The notes: generated by a model not told the origin, from the letters alone. Positions 14,310 to 26,295 are shown, counted from the stretch's first letter. The stretch: 64,000 nt of DNA from Gordonia araii NBRC 100433 (GCF_000241265.1 NZ_BAEE01000036.1:1-64000); one strand, 5' to 3'. Program-made: numbers and translations.

Positions 14310-14729
14310 ATGACGTTGAGCATCAGTTGGCTGGCCGTCGTGGCGGGGACCGCGGTCGGGATGGCGATAGCGTGGGTCTGGTACGCGGACTCGGGCCTCT
14401 TCGGACGCGTGTGGCGGGAACTGACCGGCGTGACGCAGGAGGACTCCGCGAGAGTCGGCAAACGTCCGGTGGTCGTACTGCTGGCGTCGATCGTGCTCAC
14501 CGCGATCGCCCTCGCGATCGCCTGTTCGCTCGCCGCGGGGTTCTTCGACGACCAGTCGCCGTGGCTCGCGCTCGCCGTGGGATTCGTCGCCTGGCTGGGG
14601 CTCTCGGCGACGACCTTGGCGCAGCACAACGCTTTCGAGCAGAAGCCGGTGCGATTGACGGTCATCAACAGCGCCTATCAGCTGGCATTGTTCCTCGGGA
14701 TCGCGCTGACGGTCGGGCTTCTCGAATAG
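14310..14729 (+). CDS. DUF1761 family membrane protein
   Basis: The ATG at 14310 has a CGAGGAGA 8 nt upstream. The 139-residue product has four predicted membrane helices (about 5-25, 55-75, 82-102 and 115-137). WVWYADSGLFGRVWRELTG follows the first helix, matching the N-terminal DUF1761 pattern. The role is unknown. Divergent placement from an HxlR regulator suggests induction by a small molecule. Confidence 0.75.
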   Translation: MTLSISWLAVVAGTAVGMAIAWVWYADSGLFGRVWRELTGVTQEDSARVGKRPVVVLLASIVLTAIALAIACSLAAGFFDDQSPWLALAVGFVAWLGLSATTLAQHNAFEQKPVRLTVINSAYQLALFLGIALTVGLLE

Positions 14730-14844
14730 CGGCGAGGCGATGCGCCGCGGTGGCGTCGTCGTGTTGGAAGCGGGTTTTGCGCAGGCCGAGTGATAAGCTG
14801 CTCAGCGGAACATCGCGATTTGCCGATGTCGCCCGAACTGCTGG

Positions 14845-15000
14845 ACAGATCGAAGTCGGATCGGTCCTCGGTAGTGGCCGCCGGAAGGCATGGGTTCCCC
14901 TCGTCATTCCGGCTGCTTCGATCGAAGGCCGTCTGCACAGCATGCGACGCATGCCCGCCCAGCACAGTGGCGAAATCGTGCACCTCAGCGCATGTCTCCC
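14845..15000 (+). ncRNA. candidate Actino-pnp RNA leader
   Basis: The 369 nt before pnp contain no credible gene. They do contain a structured stretch: GGTCCTCGGTAGTGGCCGCC, a stem CCGGAA (14881-14886) with TTCCGG (14907-14912), and GCATGC elements near 14942-14955. The Actino-pnp motif is a known conserved RNA in the 5' UTR of pnp in Actinomycetales, thought to let PNPase control its own level. The assignment rests on location and recalled sequence; the limits are approximate. Confidence 0.5.
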
Positions 15001-15098
15001 GAAGCCGTGCCACGCACTCACGCCTGGTCAGCGGCCTCGTTACGTATATTCACCGGCCGCCACACTGGCGCGCCGCATCGAAGGGATGAACCCCACAC

Positions 15099-17336
15099 AT
15101 GTCTGACACCCTCGACGTCTACGAAGACGACGTCACCGAAGCCACCGCGATCATCGATAACGGCAGCTTCGGCACCCGCACTATCCGCTTCGAGACCGGG
15201 CGCCTCGCGCTGCAGGCCTCGGGCTCCGTCGTCGCCTACCTCGACGACGACACCATGATCCTGTCGACCACGTCGGCCTCGAAGGCGCCGAAGGACCACT
15301 TCGATTTCTTCCCGCTCACCGTCGACGTCGAAGAGCGCATGTACGCCGCTGGCCGTATCCCCGGCTCCTTCTTCCGTCGCGAGGGCCGCCCGTCGACCGA
15401 CGCGATCCTGACCTGTCGACTGATCGACCGCCCGCTGCGCCCGACCTTCGTCGACGGTCTGCGCAACGAGATCCAGGTCATCGAGACCATCCTCTCGCTG
15501 GACCCCAACGAGTACTACGACGTCGTCGCGATCAACGCGGCCTCGGCGTCGACCCAGATCGCCGGCCTGCCGTTCTCCGGCCCGGTCGGCGGTGTGCGCG
15601 TCGCACTCATCCCCACCGAGGAGAACAAGAGCGGCCAGTGGGTCGCCTTCCCGACCGTCGAGCAGCTGAAGGGCGCCGTGTTCAACATGGTCGTCGCCGG
15701 CCGGATCACCTCGGGCGAGGGCGATGGTGCCGATGTCGCGATCATGATGGTCGAGGCCGAGGCCACCGACAACGTGCTCGAGCTGATCGCGGGCGGTGCG
15801 CAGGCGCCGACCGAGGAGATCGTCGCCGAGGGCCTCGAGGCCGCCAAGCCGTTCATCGCCCGGCTGTGCGAGGCGCAGAAGAGCCTGGCCGAGGCGGCTG
15901 CCAAGCCGACCGGCGAGTTCCCGCTGTTCCCGCCGTACGAGGCTGACGTCTTCGACGCCGTCGAGGCGGCCGCGTCGGAGAAACTGGCCAAGATTCTGAC
16001 CATCGCGGGCAAGCAGGAGCGCGACGAGAAGACCGACGAGTTGAAGGCGGAGCTGCTGGAGCAGCTCGGCGGCCAGTTCGAGGGCCGCGAGAAGGAGATC
16101 GGCGCCGCGTACCGGTCGCTGACCAAGAAGCTGGTCCGCCAGCGCATCCTGACCGACCACTTCCGCATCGACGGCCGTGGCATCACTGACATCCGTTCGC
16201 TGTCCGCGGAGGTCGCGGTCATCCCGCGCGCCCACGGCAGCGCGCTGTTCGAGCGCGGCGAGACCCAGATCATGGGCGTCACCACCCTCGACATGATGAA
16301 GATGGCCCAGCAGATCGACTCGCTCGGTCCGGAAACCTCCAAGCGCTACATGCACCACTACAACTTCCCGCCGTACTCGACCGGTGAGACCGGCCGCGTC
16401 GGCTCGCCGAAGCGTCGCGAGATCGGCCACGGCGCACTCGCCGAGCGCGCGCTGGTTCCGGTGCTTCCGAGCGTCGAGGAGTTCCCGTACTCGATCCGTC
16501 AGGTGTCCGAGGCGCTGGGCTCCAACGGCTCGACGTCGATGGGCTCGGTGTGTGCCTCGACTCTGTCGATGCTCAACGCCGGTGTGCCGCTGAAGGCCCC
16601 GGTCGCTGGCATCGCGATGGGTCTGGTGTCCGACGAGGTGACCGTCGACGGCAAGTCCGAGACTCGCTACGTCGCACTGACCGACATCCTCGGCGCCGAG
16701 GACGCGTTCGGCGACATGGACTTCAAGGTCGCCGGAACGAAGGACTTCGTGACCGCGCTGCAGCTCGACACGAAGCTCGACGGCATCCCGTCGAAGGTCC
16801 TCGCCGGAGCGCTGAGCCAGGCGCGCGACGCCCGTCTCACCATCCTCGACGTCATGGCCGAGGCCATCGACGAGCCGGACGAGATGAGCCCGTACGCCCC
16901 GCGGATCACCACCGTGAAGATCCCGATGGACAAGATCGGCGAGCTGATCGGCCCCAAGGGGAAGACGATCAACGGCATCACCGAAGAGACCGGCGCCAGC
17001 ATCTCGATCGAGGACGACGGCACCGTATTCGTCGGCGCGACCGACGGCCCGTCGGCGCAGGCCGCGATCGACAAGATCAACGCCATCGCCAACCCGCAGC
17101 TGCCCAAGGTCGGCGAGCGCTTCCTCGGCACGGTCGTCAAGACCACCGCCTTCGGCGCCTTCGTCTCGCTCCTTCCGGGCCGCGACGGTCTGGTGCACAT
17201 CTCCAAGCTGGGCAACGGCAAGCGCATCGACAAGGTCGAGGACGTGGTCAACGTCGGTTCGAAGCTGCGCGTGGAGATCGCCGACATCGACGAGCGCGGC
17301 AAGATCAGCCTCGTCCCGGTCGCCGACGACGCCTGA
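15099..17336 (+). CDS. pnp: polyribonucleotide nucleotidyltransferase (guanosine pentaphosphate synthetase)
   Basis: The 745-residue enzyme has two RNase PH domains (the second from about 350; [37 protein letters not shown]), an all-alpha linker, a KH domain ([19 protein letters not shown], about 615-640) and an S1 domain ([21 protein letters not shown], about 680-740). It degrades RNA 3'-5' by phosphorolysis and adds tails. The actinobacterial form (GpsI) is also reported to make pppGpp. Length is normal. The upstream leader and downstream terminator suggest its own transcript. Confidence 0.97.
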   Translation: MSDTLDVYEDDVTEATAIIDNGSFGTRTIRFETGRLALQASGSVVAYLDDDTMILSTTSASKAPKDHFDFFPLTVDVEERMYAAGRIPGSFFRREGRPSTDAILTCRLIDRPLRPTFVDGLRNEIQVIETILSLDPNEYYDVVAINAASASTQIAGLPFSGPVGGVRVALIPTEENKSGQWVAFPTVEQLKGAVFNMVVAGRITSGEGDGADVAIMMVEAEATDNVLELIAGGAQAPTEEIVAEGLEAAKPFIARLCEAQKSLAEAAAKPTGEFPLFPPYEADVFDAVEAAASEKLAKILTIAGKQERDEKTDELKAELLEQLGGQFEGREKEIGAAYRSLTKKLVRQRILTDHFRIDGRGITDIRSLSAEVAVIPRAHGSALFERGETQIMGVTTLDMMKMAQQIDSLGPETSKRYMHHYNFPPYSTGETGRVGSPKRREIGHGALAERALVPVLPSVEEFPYSIRQVSEALGSNGSTSMGSVCASTLSMLNAGVPLKAPVAGIAMGLVSDEVTVDGKSETRYVALTDILGAEDAFGDMDFKVAGTKDFVTALQLDTKLDGIPSKVLAGALSQARDARLTILDVMAEAIDEPDEMSPYAPRITTVKIPMDKIGELIGPKGKTINGITEETGASISIEDDGTVFVGATDGPSAQAAIDKINAIANPQLPKVGERFLGTVVKTTAFGAFVSLLPGRDGLVHISKLGNGKRIDKVEDVVNVGSKLRVEIADIDERGKISLVPVADDA

Positions 17337-17350
17337 TCTGAAGCACTGCG

Positions 17351-17397
17351 ACAACGCGGTGGTTGTGACCGATACCGGGTCGCAACCACCGCGTTGT
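17351..17397 (+). terminator. strong intrinsic terminator of pnp
   Basis: ACAACGCGGTGGTTG (17351-17365) pairs perfectly with CAACCACCGCGTTGT (17383-17397), and GACC/GGTC extends the stem inwards. It starts 14 nt after the pnp stop. There is no long U-run. Confidence 0.85.
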
Positions 17398-17464
17398 TCG
17401 TCGACGGCTTACTGTCGACGCCGGGCCGCCTCTACTGCTCGCAGATCGCGCGTAGCGTGAAGTC

Positions 17465-18649
17465 ATGGGTGGATCAACAGTCATCGTCGGGGGCGGCCTC
17501 GCGGGCGCGAAGACCGCCGAAGCGCTTCGGGAACGGGGTTACGACGGGGCGATCGTCCTGCTCGCCGCCGAATCCCACCTCCCGTACGAGAGACCGCCGC
17601 TGTCGAAGGGGTACCTGTCCGGCTCCGACGACCGCGACTCGGTCTTCGTGCACGACCGCGCCTGGTACGACGAGCACGACGTCGACCTGCGGGTCGGGGT
17701 GACCGTCGAACGGATCGACCGGGACGCGCGCCAAGTCGCGCTGTCCGACGGCTCCGCGGTTCACTACGACAAGGTCGTGATCGCCACCGGATCGCGGCCC
17801 CGCCGGTTTCCCGGCGATCCCGACGTCGCCTATCTGCGCACCCTCGACGACTCCGATGCCCTGCGGGCACGGTTCGGGGAGGGCAGGTCGCTGCTGATAG
17901 TCGGCGCCGGCTGGATCGGGCTCGAAGCCGCGGCGGCCGCGCGCGGCGCCGGCACGGCGGTCACCATCGTCGAACCCGCCGACGCGCCGCTGGAGAAGGT
18001 ACTGGGCAAACAGCAGGGCGGCGTCATCGCCGAACTGCATCGCCGGCACGGCGTCGACCTGCGCCTGAGCACCGGAGTCGAGCGGATCGAATCCGGCACG
18101 GTCACGGTCGACGGCGGGGAGGAGTTGACGGCAGACACCGTCCTGGTCGGCATCGGAGCCGAACCGATCACCGACGTGGCCGCCGATGCCGGTCTGGTCG
18201 TGTCCAACGGGATCGACGTCGACGCGGGGCTGCGCACGAGCGATCCCGATTTCTTCGCCGTCGGCGACGTCGCCAACCAGGACCATCCGCTGTTCGGCCG
18301 GATCCGCGTCGAGCACTGGGCTAATGCGCTGAACCAGCCTGCCGTCGCCGCGGCCAACGCGCTCGGCGGCGACGAGACCTACGCACGTCTGCCGTACTTC
18401 TACACCGACCAGTACGAGTTCGGCATGGAGTATCGCGGCTACGCGTCCGGCGAGGACCAGGTCGTGGTCCGCGGCAGCGAGGACGACCTGGAATATCTGG
18501 CGTTCTGGCTGGCCGACAGAGTCGTCCGGGCCGGGATGAACGTCAACATCTGGGATCGCGGCGACGACATCGCGACGCTCATTGAGTCTCAGCGCAGGGT
18601 TGATCCGGCGCGCCTAGCGGATCCGTCGATTCCGCTGGCGGACGTCTGA
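17465..18649 (+). CDS. FAD-dependent ferredoxin-reductase-like oxidoreductase
   Basis: The 394-residue flavoprotein has an FAD Rossmann motif at the N terminus (VIVGGGLAGAKTAEALRERG), ATGSRP, a NAD(P)H-binding GAGWIGLEAAAAARGAG near residue 145, and the second FAD motif FFAVGDVAN near 265. The order and length match ferredoxin/rubredoxin reductases of the BphA4 type. It would pass electrons from NAD(P)H to a small iron-sulfur partner, for example for a P450 or dioxygenase. No ferredoxin gene is adjacent; the P450 at 26296 lies too far off to claim a pair. Confidence 0.9.
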   Translation: MGGSTVIVGGGLAGAKTAEALRERGYDGAIVLLAAESHLPYERPPLSKGYLSGSDDRDSVFVHDRAWYDEHDVDLRVGVTVERIDRDARQVALSDGSAVHYDKVVIATGSRPRRFPGDPDVAYLRTLDDSDALRARFGEGRSLLIVGAGWIGLEAAAAARGAGTAVTIVEPADAPLEKVLGKQQGGVIAELHRRHGVDLRLSTGVERIESGTVTVDGGEELTADTVLVGIGAEPITDVAADAGLVVSNGIDVDAGLRTSDPDFFAVGDVANQDHPLFGRIRVEHWANALNQPAVAAANALGGDETYARLPYFYTDQYEFGMEYRGYASGEDQVVVRGSEDDLEYLAFWLADRVVRAGMNVNIWDRGDDIATLIESQRRVDPARLADPSIPLADV

Positions 18650-18658
18650 CGAGCGAGA

Positions 18659-20725
18659 TTACGCGACGTCGATCGGCCCGGCCGTCCCGCTGAACGCCCG
18701 CAGTGCGCCCGCCGCGGACTTCGCGTCGCCGTAGTAGCGGATGCGATAGACGCCGGCGGCGTTCCGCGGAACGCGCCAGGTGATGGTCACCTTCGACGCC
18801 GAGGTGCTGCCCTGGGGACGCTCCCATTTCAGCTCGGTCGACTCGTGGTCGTCGTCGAAGGCAACCGTCCAGCCCGCCGGGGTGCGCTTCTCAACCGCGA
18901 AGTAGCCCGCGGTGCCCCGCCCGCGCCGGATCCGGTTCGTGGGATAGGCGCCGCAGAACGACGCCCGGACCGTTTCGCCGCCGCGCACCCTGCTTTTCGG
19001 TGCGGCCACGACATCACCGAAACGGTGGCCCGGCATCGGAGAGTCGGCCGGTTGGGAACCGAGGAGGTCGGGTTGTGGCCGAGTCTTCCCGGCCGGACGG
19101 GGCCCGGTCGAGAGGCGCCGTCCGGCGGCCATCGCCGCCGCCATCCGGTGGAACTCCTGCATGTAGGCGCACAACGTCCAGCGGCCGAACAATGTCGCGC
19201 CACCCTCGTACTGCTGTGACACGTACTCCTCGGGCGTGGTGACGTACTGGCTGAACCCGTTCGAGTAGCCCTGGACCAGCACATTCTCCAGCGGCACCCG
19301 CAATGCGTCGGCGATGACCTGCCGCACGCGCAGACCCGAGACGATCGTCACCTCCGCCGGAATGGCCGCCAGCACCAGGTCGCCGATGCGGATCAGCTGA
19401 ATCGGCAGCGTCTGCTCGACCCACGGCTGGGGCGGCAGGAGCCCGAGCGGAAACATGATCGCCTTGGGCGCTTGGCTGTCGGCGATCCACGGTTCCGGGG
19501 TCGGCACCGCGTCGGCGCCCAGCGCGATAGCCAATTCGTTGCGGGCGCCCTCGTGGATGAATCCGAGTTGGCTGCGCGTGTTCTCCTCTTGGCTCGTGGC
19601 GACCGCCGCGGCGCCCATCATGGCCGGCGTGGTGCGGACGGTCCGCCCGTGCGGGGTGAAGTCGCCGCTGACGGTGATGTCGGAGAGCGTGACGTATCGC
19701 GCCGATGCGTCGACGCCGGTGCGCGTCATCGGTCCGGCCTGCCCGAGTGCGTTCTGCGCCGCCCGGTCCTGGCGACGGCCGATGATGACGCGATTGGCCC
19801 GGTTGCTCTCGGTGGGGCCGCCTGGATTCATCTTGCGCAGCCACAGATTGGGGGACATGTCACCGGCGTTGGTCTGCGCGTGTGCGCTGATGACGCCCGG
19901 GCTCCGTTGCTCGGCGAGATAGGCCGCGTAGCCCTTGTTGTCCGACGAGATGAGGAAATTGGCGTCGGTCAGCGAGGTGCCGTGGGTGGCGAACCAGGTG
20001 ATCTCGCCGATCACCTCGCCGCCGCGGCGCAGTCGGAGAGCCGTGACCTGCGGGTCGATCTTGTCGGGAAAGTGGCGTTTATCGGACCGGGGGTTGAGGT
20101 CGAAGGCGGGCTGCGATCGATTGGCACTCGCGTTGTGCAGTTCGGTCCGGCCCAGTTCGACCGTTCCCGGGGCGAGACTGTCGTGAGCCTGGGCGACCGC
20201 TTCGAGCAGCCCTGCCATCTCCGCGGCGAAAGAGTTGCGGCGGTGGCCCTTCGCGGCCAGCACGTACGCGTAGTCCCATGACGTCCCACCGCACGAGTTG
20301 TGGTTGTGCGTCGCGTTGATGTTGACGTTGTGCAGGTTGTAGGTGTTGCCGTAACGCTTCGCCAGCTCCGCGAGCAGCGTCGAGTGATGCGAGGTGAACA
20401 CGCACGCCAGATCGGCGTTGATGAACAGGACCCGCTTTCCCGTCGCCGCGTCGGCGACGATGAACGCCCGGGCCCAGGTGCGCTGAAGCAGGCCGTTGGC
20501 CACCTGGTCCATATCGGAGTAGCCCATCATGCCCTGTCCGGCGATGGCGCCGGTCAAGTCACCTTTCCCCGCTCCGACGAGATAGCCGCCGGGGGAGGCC
20601 GCCGAGGCGCCCGGCCCCGCGGCATTCGCGATGCCCAACCCGGTGGCGGTCACGGCGACGGACTGGATGAGACTTCGGCGCGACAGGTTCGGCAAGCCAC
20701 AACTCCTGGTTAGAACAGGTTGCAA
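18659..20725 (-). CDS. neutral/alkaline ceramidase, exported
   Basis: The protein of 688 residues has a Tat-like signal (LSRRSLIQSVAVTATGLG) and then a mature N terminus GKGDLTG typical of neutral ceramidases. Zinc-site and active-site motifs are visible: NINATHNHNSCGG, ITWFATHGTSL, and NAGDMSPN containing the nucleophile Ser. The C-terminal part (from about 575) is an immunoglobulin-like domain. It would hydrolyse ceramide or related N-acyl sphingoids outside the cell. The start could also lie at a downstream alternative codon nearer the twin arginine; 20725 is the longest choice. It converges with the flavoprotein gene 9 nt away. Confidence 0.9.
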   Translation of the reverse strand: MQPVLTRSCGLPNLSRRSLIQSVAVTATGLGIANAAGPGASAASPGGYLVGAGKGDLTGAIAGQGMMGYSDMDQVANGLLQRTWARAFIVADAATGKRVLFINADLACVFTSHHSTLLAELAKRYGNTYNLHNVNINATHNHNSCGGTSWDYAYVLAAKGHRRNSFAAEMAGLLEAVAQAHDSLAPGTVELGRTELHNASANRSQPAFDLNPRSDKRHFPDKIDPQVTALRLRRGGEVIGEITWFATHGTSLTDANFLISSDNKGYAAYLAEQRSPGVISAHAQTNAGDMSPNLWLRKMNPGGPTESNRANRVIIGRRQDRAAQNALGQAGPMTRTGVDASARYVTLSDITVSGDFTPHGRTVRTTPAMMGAAAVATSQEENTRSQLGFIHEGARNELAIALGADAVPTPEPWIADSQAPKAIMFPLGLLPPQPWVEQTLPIQLIRIGDLVLAAIPAEVTIVSGLRVRQVIADALRVPLENVLVQGYSNGFSQYVTTPEEYVSQQYEGGATLFGRWTLCAYMQEFHRMAAAMAAGRRLSTGPRPAGKTRPQPDLLGSQPADSPMPGHRFGDVVAAPKSRVRGGETVRASFCGAYPTNRIRRGRGTAGYFAVEKRTPAGWTVAFDDDHESTELKWERPQGSTSASKVTITWRVPRNAAGVYRIRYYGDAKSAAGALRAFSGTAGPIDVA

Positions 20726-20873
20726 TTCCTAGAAGATTAGCGCGGGTCGTGGACGCGAATTCACCGCCCCTGCTCGTGCTTTCACCCGGTGTGCGCCGAA
20801 CGAACCGATAGGGTCGGTCGCGGGCGGTCGTTTGCGGGCGCTGCGGAATCGGTGATCGGCGATGGAGGGTCGA

Positions 20874-22373
20874 GTGAATCTGGACGAGTACATGGGCTAC
20901 GACGCGACCGGCTTGGCAGAGCTGGTGGCAAGCAAGCAGGTCACAGCGAAAGAACTGCTCGAGTTGGCCCGCAAACGGGCGAGCCAGGTCAACGGCAAGC
21001 TCAACGCCATCGTCATCGACATCGACAAGGAAGCCGACGAGCAGGTCGACGGCGAGTTGACCGGACCGTTCGCGGGTGTTCCATTCCTCGTCAAAGACCT
21101 CGGCCAGGAGTATCGGGGATACCCGACGACGGCGGGTTCGCAGTCACTGCGCAACGATGTCGCCACCGAGAACGCACTGATCACTGACCGATTCCTGGCG
21201 GCTGGCCTGGTCGTCTTCGGTAAAACCGCCACGCCGGAGCTGGGGTCCAAGGGCATCACCGAGTCGGCGTTGTGGGGTCCGTGCCGCAACCCGTGGGACA
21301 CCTCGCGCACTCCGGGCGGCTCGTCGGGCGGGTCCGCCGCCGCGGTTGCGGCAGGTGTCGTGCCGGCCGCGGGCGCCAACGACGGCGGCGGGTCGATCCG
21401 CATCCCCGCAGGGTGCAACGGACTCGTGGGCTTGAAACCCAGCCGCGGCCTCGCGCCGTACGGGCCGCAGACCGGCGAGCTGATGTTCGGCATGGCCGTC
21501 GACGGTGTCGTATCGCGGTCGGTGCGCGACAACGCGGGATTGTTCGACGCGATCGTCGGTCGCAACCGCCTCGCCGACTACCAGGCGGCACTGCCGACGC
21601 GGAAGTTCGCCGAGGCGATCAAGAAGAAGCCGCGCAAGCTCAAGATCGGCTTCTCGGCGCACTCGGCGATCACCGGCCGCGCCGAACCGGAGGCGGTCAA
21701 GGCCATGGCGGCGACGGCGCAGCTGCTGACCGATCTCGGCCACCAGGTCGAGGAGGTCAAGCCGCCCTATGACGACAAGGCGCTCGCGGAAACCTTCTTG
21801 ACGATCTGGTTCGCGCAGTTGGAAGGGCAGATCGCCGACATCAAGAAGCGCACGGGCGCGAAGGACGGCGACTTCGAACCGGACACCCTGGCGGTGGCCG
21901 AGATCGGACGGGCGAACGGCGTCGCGGCACTTATGCAGGCCTTGCGAAGGACCACCGAGTACACGCACGCGATGGAACGTTTCTACGCCGACCACGACTT
22001 CTACCTCACCCCGACGATGGCCCGCCCGCCGATCAAGGTCGGCGAATTGGACACGCCGGCGCCGCTGCAGGTGGCGGCGCGGGTCGTCCATCGCGTCCGC
22101 GCCGGGAAAGCGCTGGTCCTCAGCGGAGTCATCGACCAGATGATCGAGGACAACATCGGATGGGTGCCCTACACGCAACTCGCGAACCTGACCGGCCGCC
22201 CGGCGATCACCGTCCCGACCTACTGGACCGACAACGGCCTGCCGCTGGGCGTCCAGTTCAACGGCACGCTGGGCGCCGACGCCGCACTCCTGCAGCTCGC
22301 CGCCCAATTGGAGGAGGCGCAGCCCTGGATCGACCGGTTCCCGGCTGAGCCGCGCCACCACCTGGCGAGCTGA
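20874..22373 (+). CDS. amidase (amidase signature family)
   Basis: From GTG 20874 (GGAGGG 4-9 nt upstream; ATG 20862 is in frame) the enzyme is 499 residues. The Ser-cisSer-Lys triad is present: Lys in PFLVKDLGQ, the cis-Ser in [14 protein letters not shown], and the nucleophile Ser in [12 protein letters not shown]. It hydrolyses carboxamides in the cytosol; the substrate is unknown. Related mycobacterial AmiB/AmiD-type proteins act on aryl or aliphatic amides. It is transcribed away from the ceramidase gene; the 20726-20861 gap is the shared promoter region with no clear motif. A strong terminator follows. Confidence 0.92.
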   Translation: MNLDEYMGYDATGLAELVASKQVTAKELLELARKRASQVNGKLNAIVIDIDKEADEQVDGELTGPFAGVPFLVKDLGQEYRGYPTTAGSQSLRNDVATENALITDRFLAAGLVVFGKTATPELGSKGITESALWGPCRNPWDTSRTPGGSSGGSAAAVAAGVVPAAGANDGGGSIRIPAGCNGLVGLKPSRGLAPYGPQTGELMFGMAVDGVVSRSVRDNAGLFDAIVGRNRLADYQAALPTRKFAEAIKKKPRKLKIGFSAHSAITGRAEPEAVKAMAATAQLLTDLGHQVEEVKPPYDDKALAETFLTIWFAQLEGQIADIKKRTGAKDGDFEPDTLAVAEIGRANGVAALMQALRRTTEYTHAMERFYADHDFYLTPTMARPPIKVGELDTPAPLQVAARVVHRVRAGKALVLSGVIDQMIEDNIGWVPYTQLANLTGRPAITVPTYWTDNGLPLGVQFNGTLGADAALLQLAAQLEEAQPWIDRFPAEPRHHLAS

Positions 22374-22394
22374 ACCGGTCGATCTGGCCATCGA

Positions 22395-22426
22395 AACGGC
22401 CCGCGACGAGATAGTCGCGGGCCGTT
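22395..22426. terminator. bidirectional terminator between amidase and the SDR remnant
   Basis: AACGGCCCGCGAC (22395-22407) pairs perfectly with GTCGCGGGCCGTT (22414-22426) around GAGATA. It lies between convergent genes, so it can stop transcription from both sides. Confidence 0.85.
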
Positions 22427-22437
22427 CCGAACCGTCA

Positions 22438-23858
<1,421 letters not shown>

Positions 23859-23870
23859 GGATTCGCGACG

Positions 23871-24359
23871 ATGAGCGCCGACACCTCCAAACGCAGTTCG
23901 TTGCCGATTCTGCTGATGATCGGCTTCCTCGTGCTCGGCTTGATCATGTACATGGCGATCCTCGGCTGGCGCGGCGTGCAGCTCATCGCCGCCGGCACGC
24001 CGACGGGAATCGGTGTCGGGCTCGGTGTGCTGATCCTGCCCGTGCTCGGTGCGTGGATGATCTATTCGACGCTCTCGGCGGGCCTGTGGCACCAGCGGTT
24101 GGCCGCCGCCGCCGGGGAACAAGGACGCGATCTCGACGTGTCCGGGTTGCCCAGGCGCCCGTCGGGACGCCTCGAACGCGACGCGGCCGATGCCCTGTTC
24201 GACCAGGTCCGCGCGGAATGGGAGGCCGACCCGGACGACTGGTGCAACACCTATCGGATCGCCCGCGCCTACGACTACGCCGGCGACCGGACCCGCGCCC
24301 GTCAGATGATGAAGACGGCCGTCGCGCAGTACCGCTCGTCGGACCCCGAACGTCGCTGA
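23871..24359 (+). CDS. conserved membrane protein downstream of dapB
   Basis: Two hydrophobic helices (about 11-35 and 45-68) are followed by a soluble tail of 95 residues with a TPR-like pattern (EWEADPDDWCNTYRIARAYDYAGD). It is 162 residues long. The position after dapB matches Rv2772c of M. tuberculosis, a conserved transmembrane protein of unknown function. It starts 12 nt after the dapB stop, so it is probably cotranscribed. Confidence 0.8.
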   Translation: MSADTSKRSSLPILLMIGFLVLGLIMYMAILGWRGVQLIAAGTPTGIGVGLGVLILPVLGAWMIYSTLSAGLWHQRLAAAAGEQGRDLDVSGLPRRPSGRLERDAADALFDQVRAEWEADPDDWCNTYRIARAYDYAGDRTRARQMMKTAVAQYRSSDPERR

Positions 24360-24372
24360 AAGGGGCAGACCC

Positions 24373-24828
24373 ATGGCCCGGTTGCTCATCGTCCACCACA
24401 CACCGTCGCCGCACTGCCAGGAGATGTTCGAGGCGGTGGTCGCCGGGGCCACCGACCCGGACATCGAGGGCGTCGAGGTGGTCCGCCGGGCGGCGCTGCA
24501 CGTGTCGCCCGCCGAGTTCCTGGAGGCCGACGGCTATCTCCTCGGCACCCCGGCGAATCTCGGGTACATCAGCGGCGCGTTGAAGCATGCGTTCGACTCC
24601 GCGTACTACCAGATCCTGGATTCGACGCAGGGGCGCCCGTTCGGCGCGTACCTTCACGGTAACCAGGGCACCGAGGGTGCCGAGAAGGCGATCACGACGA
24701 TCACGACGGGGCTCGGCTGGATCAAGGCCACCGAATTCGTGGTGGTGTCCGGGGCGCCGACCAAGGAGGACCGCGAAGCGTGCTGGGAGCTGGGTGCGAC
24801 GGTTGCCGCGCAACTGATGGGGGAGTAG
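24373..24828 (+). CDS. flavodoxin/NADPH-FMN reductase-like protein
   Basis: The 151-residue protein begins LLIVHHTPSPHCQEMFEAVV, the phosphate-binding loop of a flavodoxin-like fold. It goes on with GYLLGTPANLGYISGALKHAFD and YLHGNQGTEGAEKAI. It should bind FMN and take part in electron transfer or quinone reduction. The position fits Rv2771c in the dapB cluster. A GAAAGGGG-type binding site lies just before its ATG. Confidence 0.82.
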   Translation: MARLLIVHHTPSPHCQEMFEAVVAGATDPDIEGVEVVRRAALHVSPAEFLEADGYLLGTPANLGYISGALKHAFDSAYYQILDSTQGRPFGAYLHGNQGTEGAEKAITTITTGLGWIKATEFVVVSGAPTKEDREACWELGATVAAQLMGE

Positions 24829-24853
24829 GGCCGGGAGCGGCCCGGGCAGGCGA

Positions 24854-26206
24854 ATGACGATAACCGAAGTCGCGCCGCCACGTTCGACGCCGGCGGCAAC
24901 CCGGCGCGCCATCTGGAATACGTTGCGCGGATCGAGCGGCAACCTGGTCGAGTGGTACGACGTCTACGTCTACACCGTGTTCGCCACCTACTTCGAGCGC
25001 CACTTCTTCGACGCGGCCGACAAGAACTCGACCGTCTACGTCTACGCGATCTTCGCGGTCACCTTCGTGATGCGGCCGGTGGGGTCGTGGTTCTTCGGCC
25101 GCTTCGCCGACCGCCGCGGTCGCCGCGCCGCGCTCACCGTCAGCGTCTCGCTGATGGCGGCGTGCTCGTTCGTCATCGCGCTGGTGCCCGGTCGGGAGAC
25201 GATCGGCGTGGCCGCCGCCGTCATCCTGGTGGCGTGCCGGCTGGTGCAAGGGTTCGCCACCGGCGGCGAGTACGGAACGTCGGCCACCTACATGTCCGAG
25301 GCGGCCACCCGTGAGCGTCGTGGCTTCTTCTCGTCGTTCCAGTACGTGACGCTCGTCGGCGGACACGTCCTCGCGCAGTTCACGCTGCTCGTACTCCTGT
25401 CGCTGTTCACCGCCGACCAGGTCTCCGAGTTCGGCTGGCGGATCGCCTTCTTCATCGGCGGGCTCGGCGCGATCGTCGTGTTCTGGCTGCGCCGGACGAT
25501 GGACGAGTCGCTGTCGGACGAGCAGCTGGCGGCCGTCCGGGCGGGGGAGGACACGTCGTCGGGGACCGTGCGCGAACTGCTCGTCGGCTACTGGCGGTCG
25601 CTGGTGCTCTGCTTCCTCATCACCATGGGTGGCACGCTCGCCTTCTACGTCTACAGCGTGAACGCGCCAGCGATCGTGAAGGCGGCCTACGCCGACGACC
25701 GTGCGATGACGGCCACGTGGGTCAATCTGATCGGACTGATCTTCCTGATGTTGATCCAGCCCATCGGGGGCGCTATCAGCGACCGGATCGGCCGAAAACC
25801 GATGCTGGTCTTCTTCGGCGTTGGCGGCGTCGTCTACACGTACTTCCTCATCACGTTCCTGCCCACCTTCCATACCGCGCTGGCCTCGCTCGCGATGGTG
25901 TGCGGCGGCTACGTGATCATCACCGGCTACACATCGATCAATGCGCTCGTCAAAGCGGAGTTGTTCCCGTCGCACATCCGGGCACTCGGCGTCGGCTTGG
26001 GTTACGCCCTGGCCAATTCGATCTTCGGGGGCACGGCACCCTTGATCTACCAGGCGGCCAAGAACGCCGACCGGGTGCCGTGGTTCATCGCCTACGTCAC
26101 CGTGACCATCGCGATCTCGCTCGGCGTGTACGTCTTCTTCCTCCGCAACAAGGCCGAGACCTACCTGGACCGCGAGAGGGGCGCCGCGTTCGTAGCGGTG
26201 AAATGA
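24854..26206 (+). CDS. MFS transporter of the metabolite:H+ symporter family
   Basis: The 450-residue permease has 12 predicted helices. Family marks are GNLVEWYDVYVYTVFATYF in helix 1, the loop motif GRFADRRGRRAALT between helices 2 and 3, RLVQGFATGGEYG in helix 4, and SDRIGRKPML between helices 8 and 9. This is the KgtP/ProP-like MHS branch, which imports dicarboxylates or osmolytes with protons. The substrate is not predictable. It is not part of the conserved dapB cluster of mycobacteria as I know it. The 89 nt to the next stop (26207-26295) are empty. Confidence 0.9.
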   Translation: MTITEVAPPRSTPAATRRAIWNTLRGSSGNLVEWYDVYVYTVFATYFERHFFDAADKNSTVYVYAIFAVTFVMRPVGSWFFGRFADRRGRRAALTVSVSLMAACSFVIALVPGRETIGVAAAVILVACRLVQGFATGGEYGTSATYMSEAATRERRGFFSSFQYVTLVGGHVLAQFTLLVLLSLFTADQVSEFGWRIAFFIGGLGAIVVFWLRRTMDESLSDEQLAAVRAGEDTSSGTVRELLVGYWRSLVLCFLITMGGTLAFYVYSVNAPAIVKAAYADDRAMTATWVNLIGLIFLMLIQPIGGAISDRIGRKPMLVFFGVGGVVYTYFLITFLPTFHTALASLAMVCGGYVIITGYTSINALVKAELFPSHIRALGVGLGYALANSIFGGTAPLIYQAAKNADRVPWFIAYVTVTIAISLGVYVFFLRNKAETYLDRERGAAFVAVK

Positions 26207-26295
26207 GTCCGTGGCAACGGCTCCGATGGTCGAACGACCCGAGCGCGAGCCCACCACGGATCGGCTGCTCAGACGGGCGCTGCTCCCCCGTGCCG

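Noticed and set aside
13289-14668. A 459-residue minus-strand protein
   Set aside because: Only the last 83 codons are a real gene fragment; the rest lies under the HxlR and DUF1761 genes in a shadow frame with poor codon pattern.
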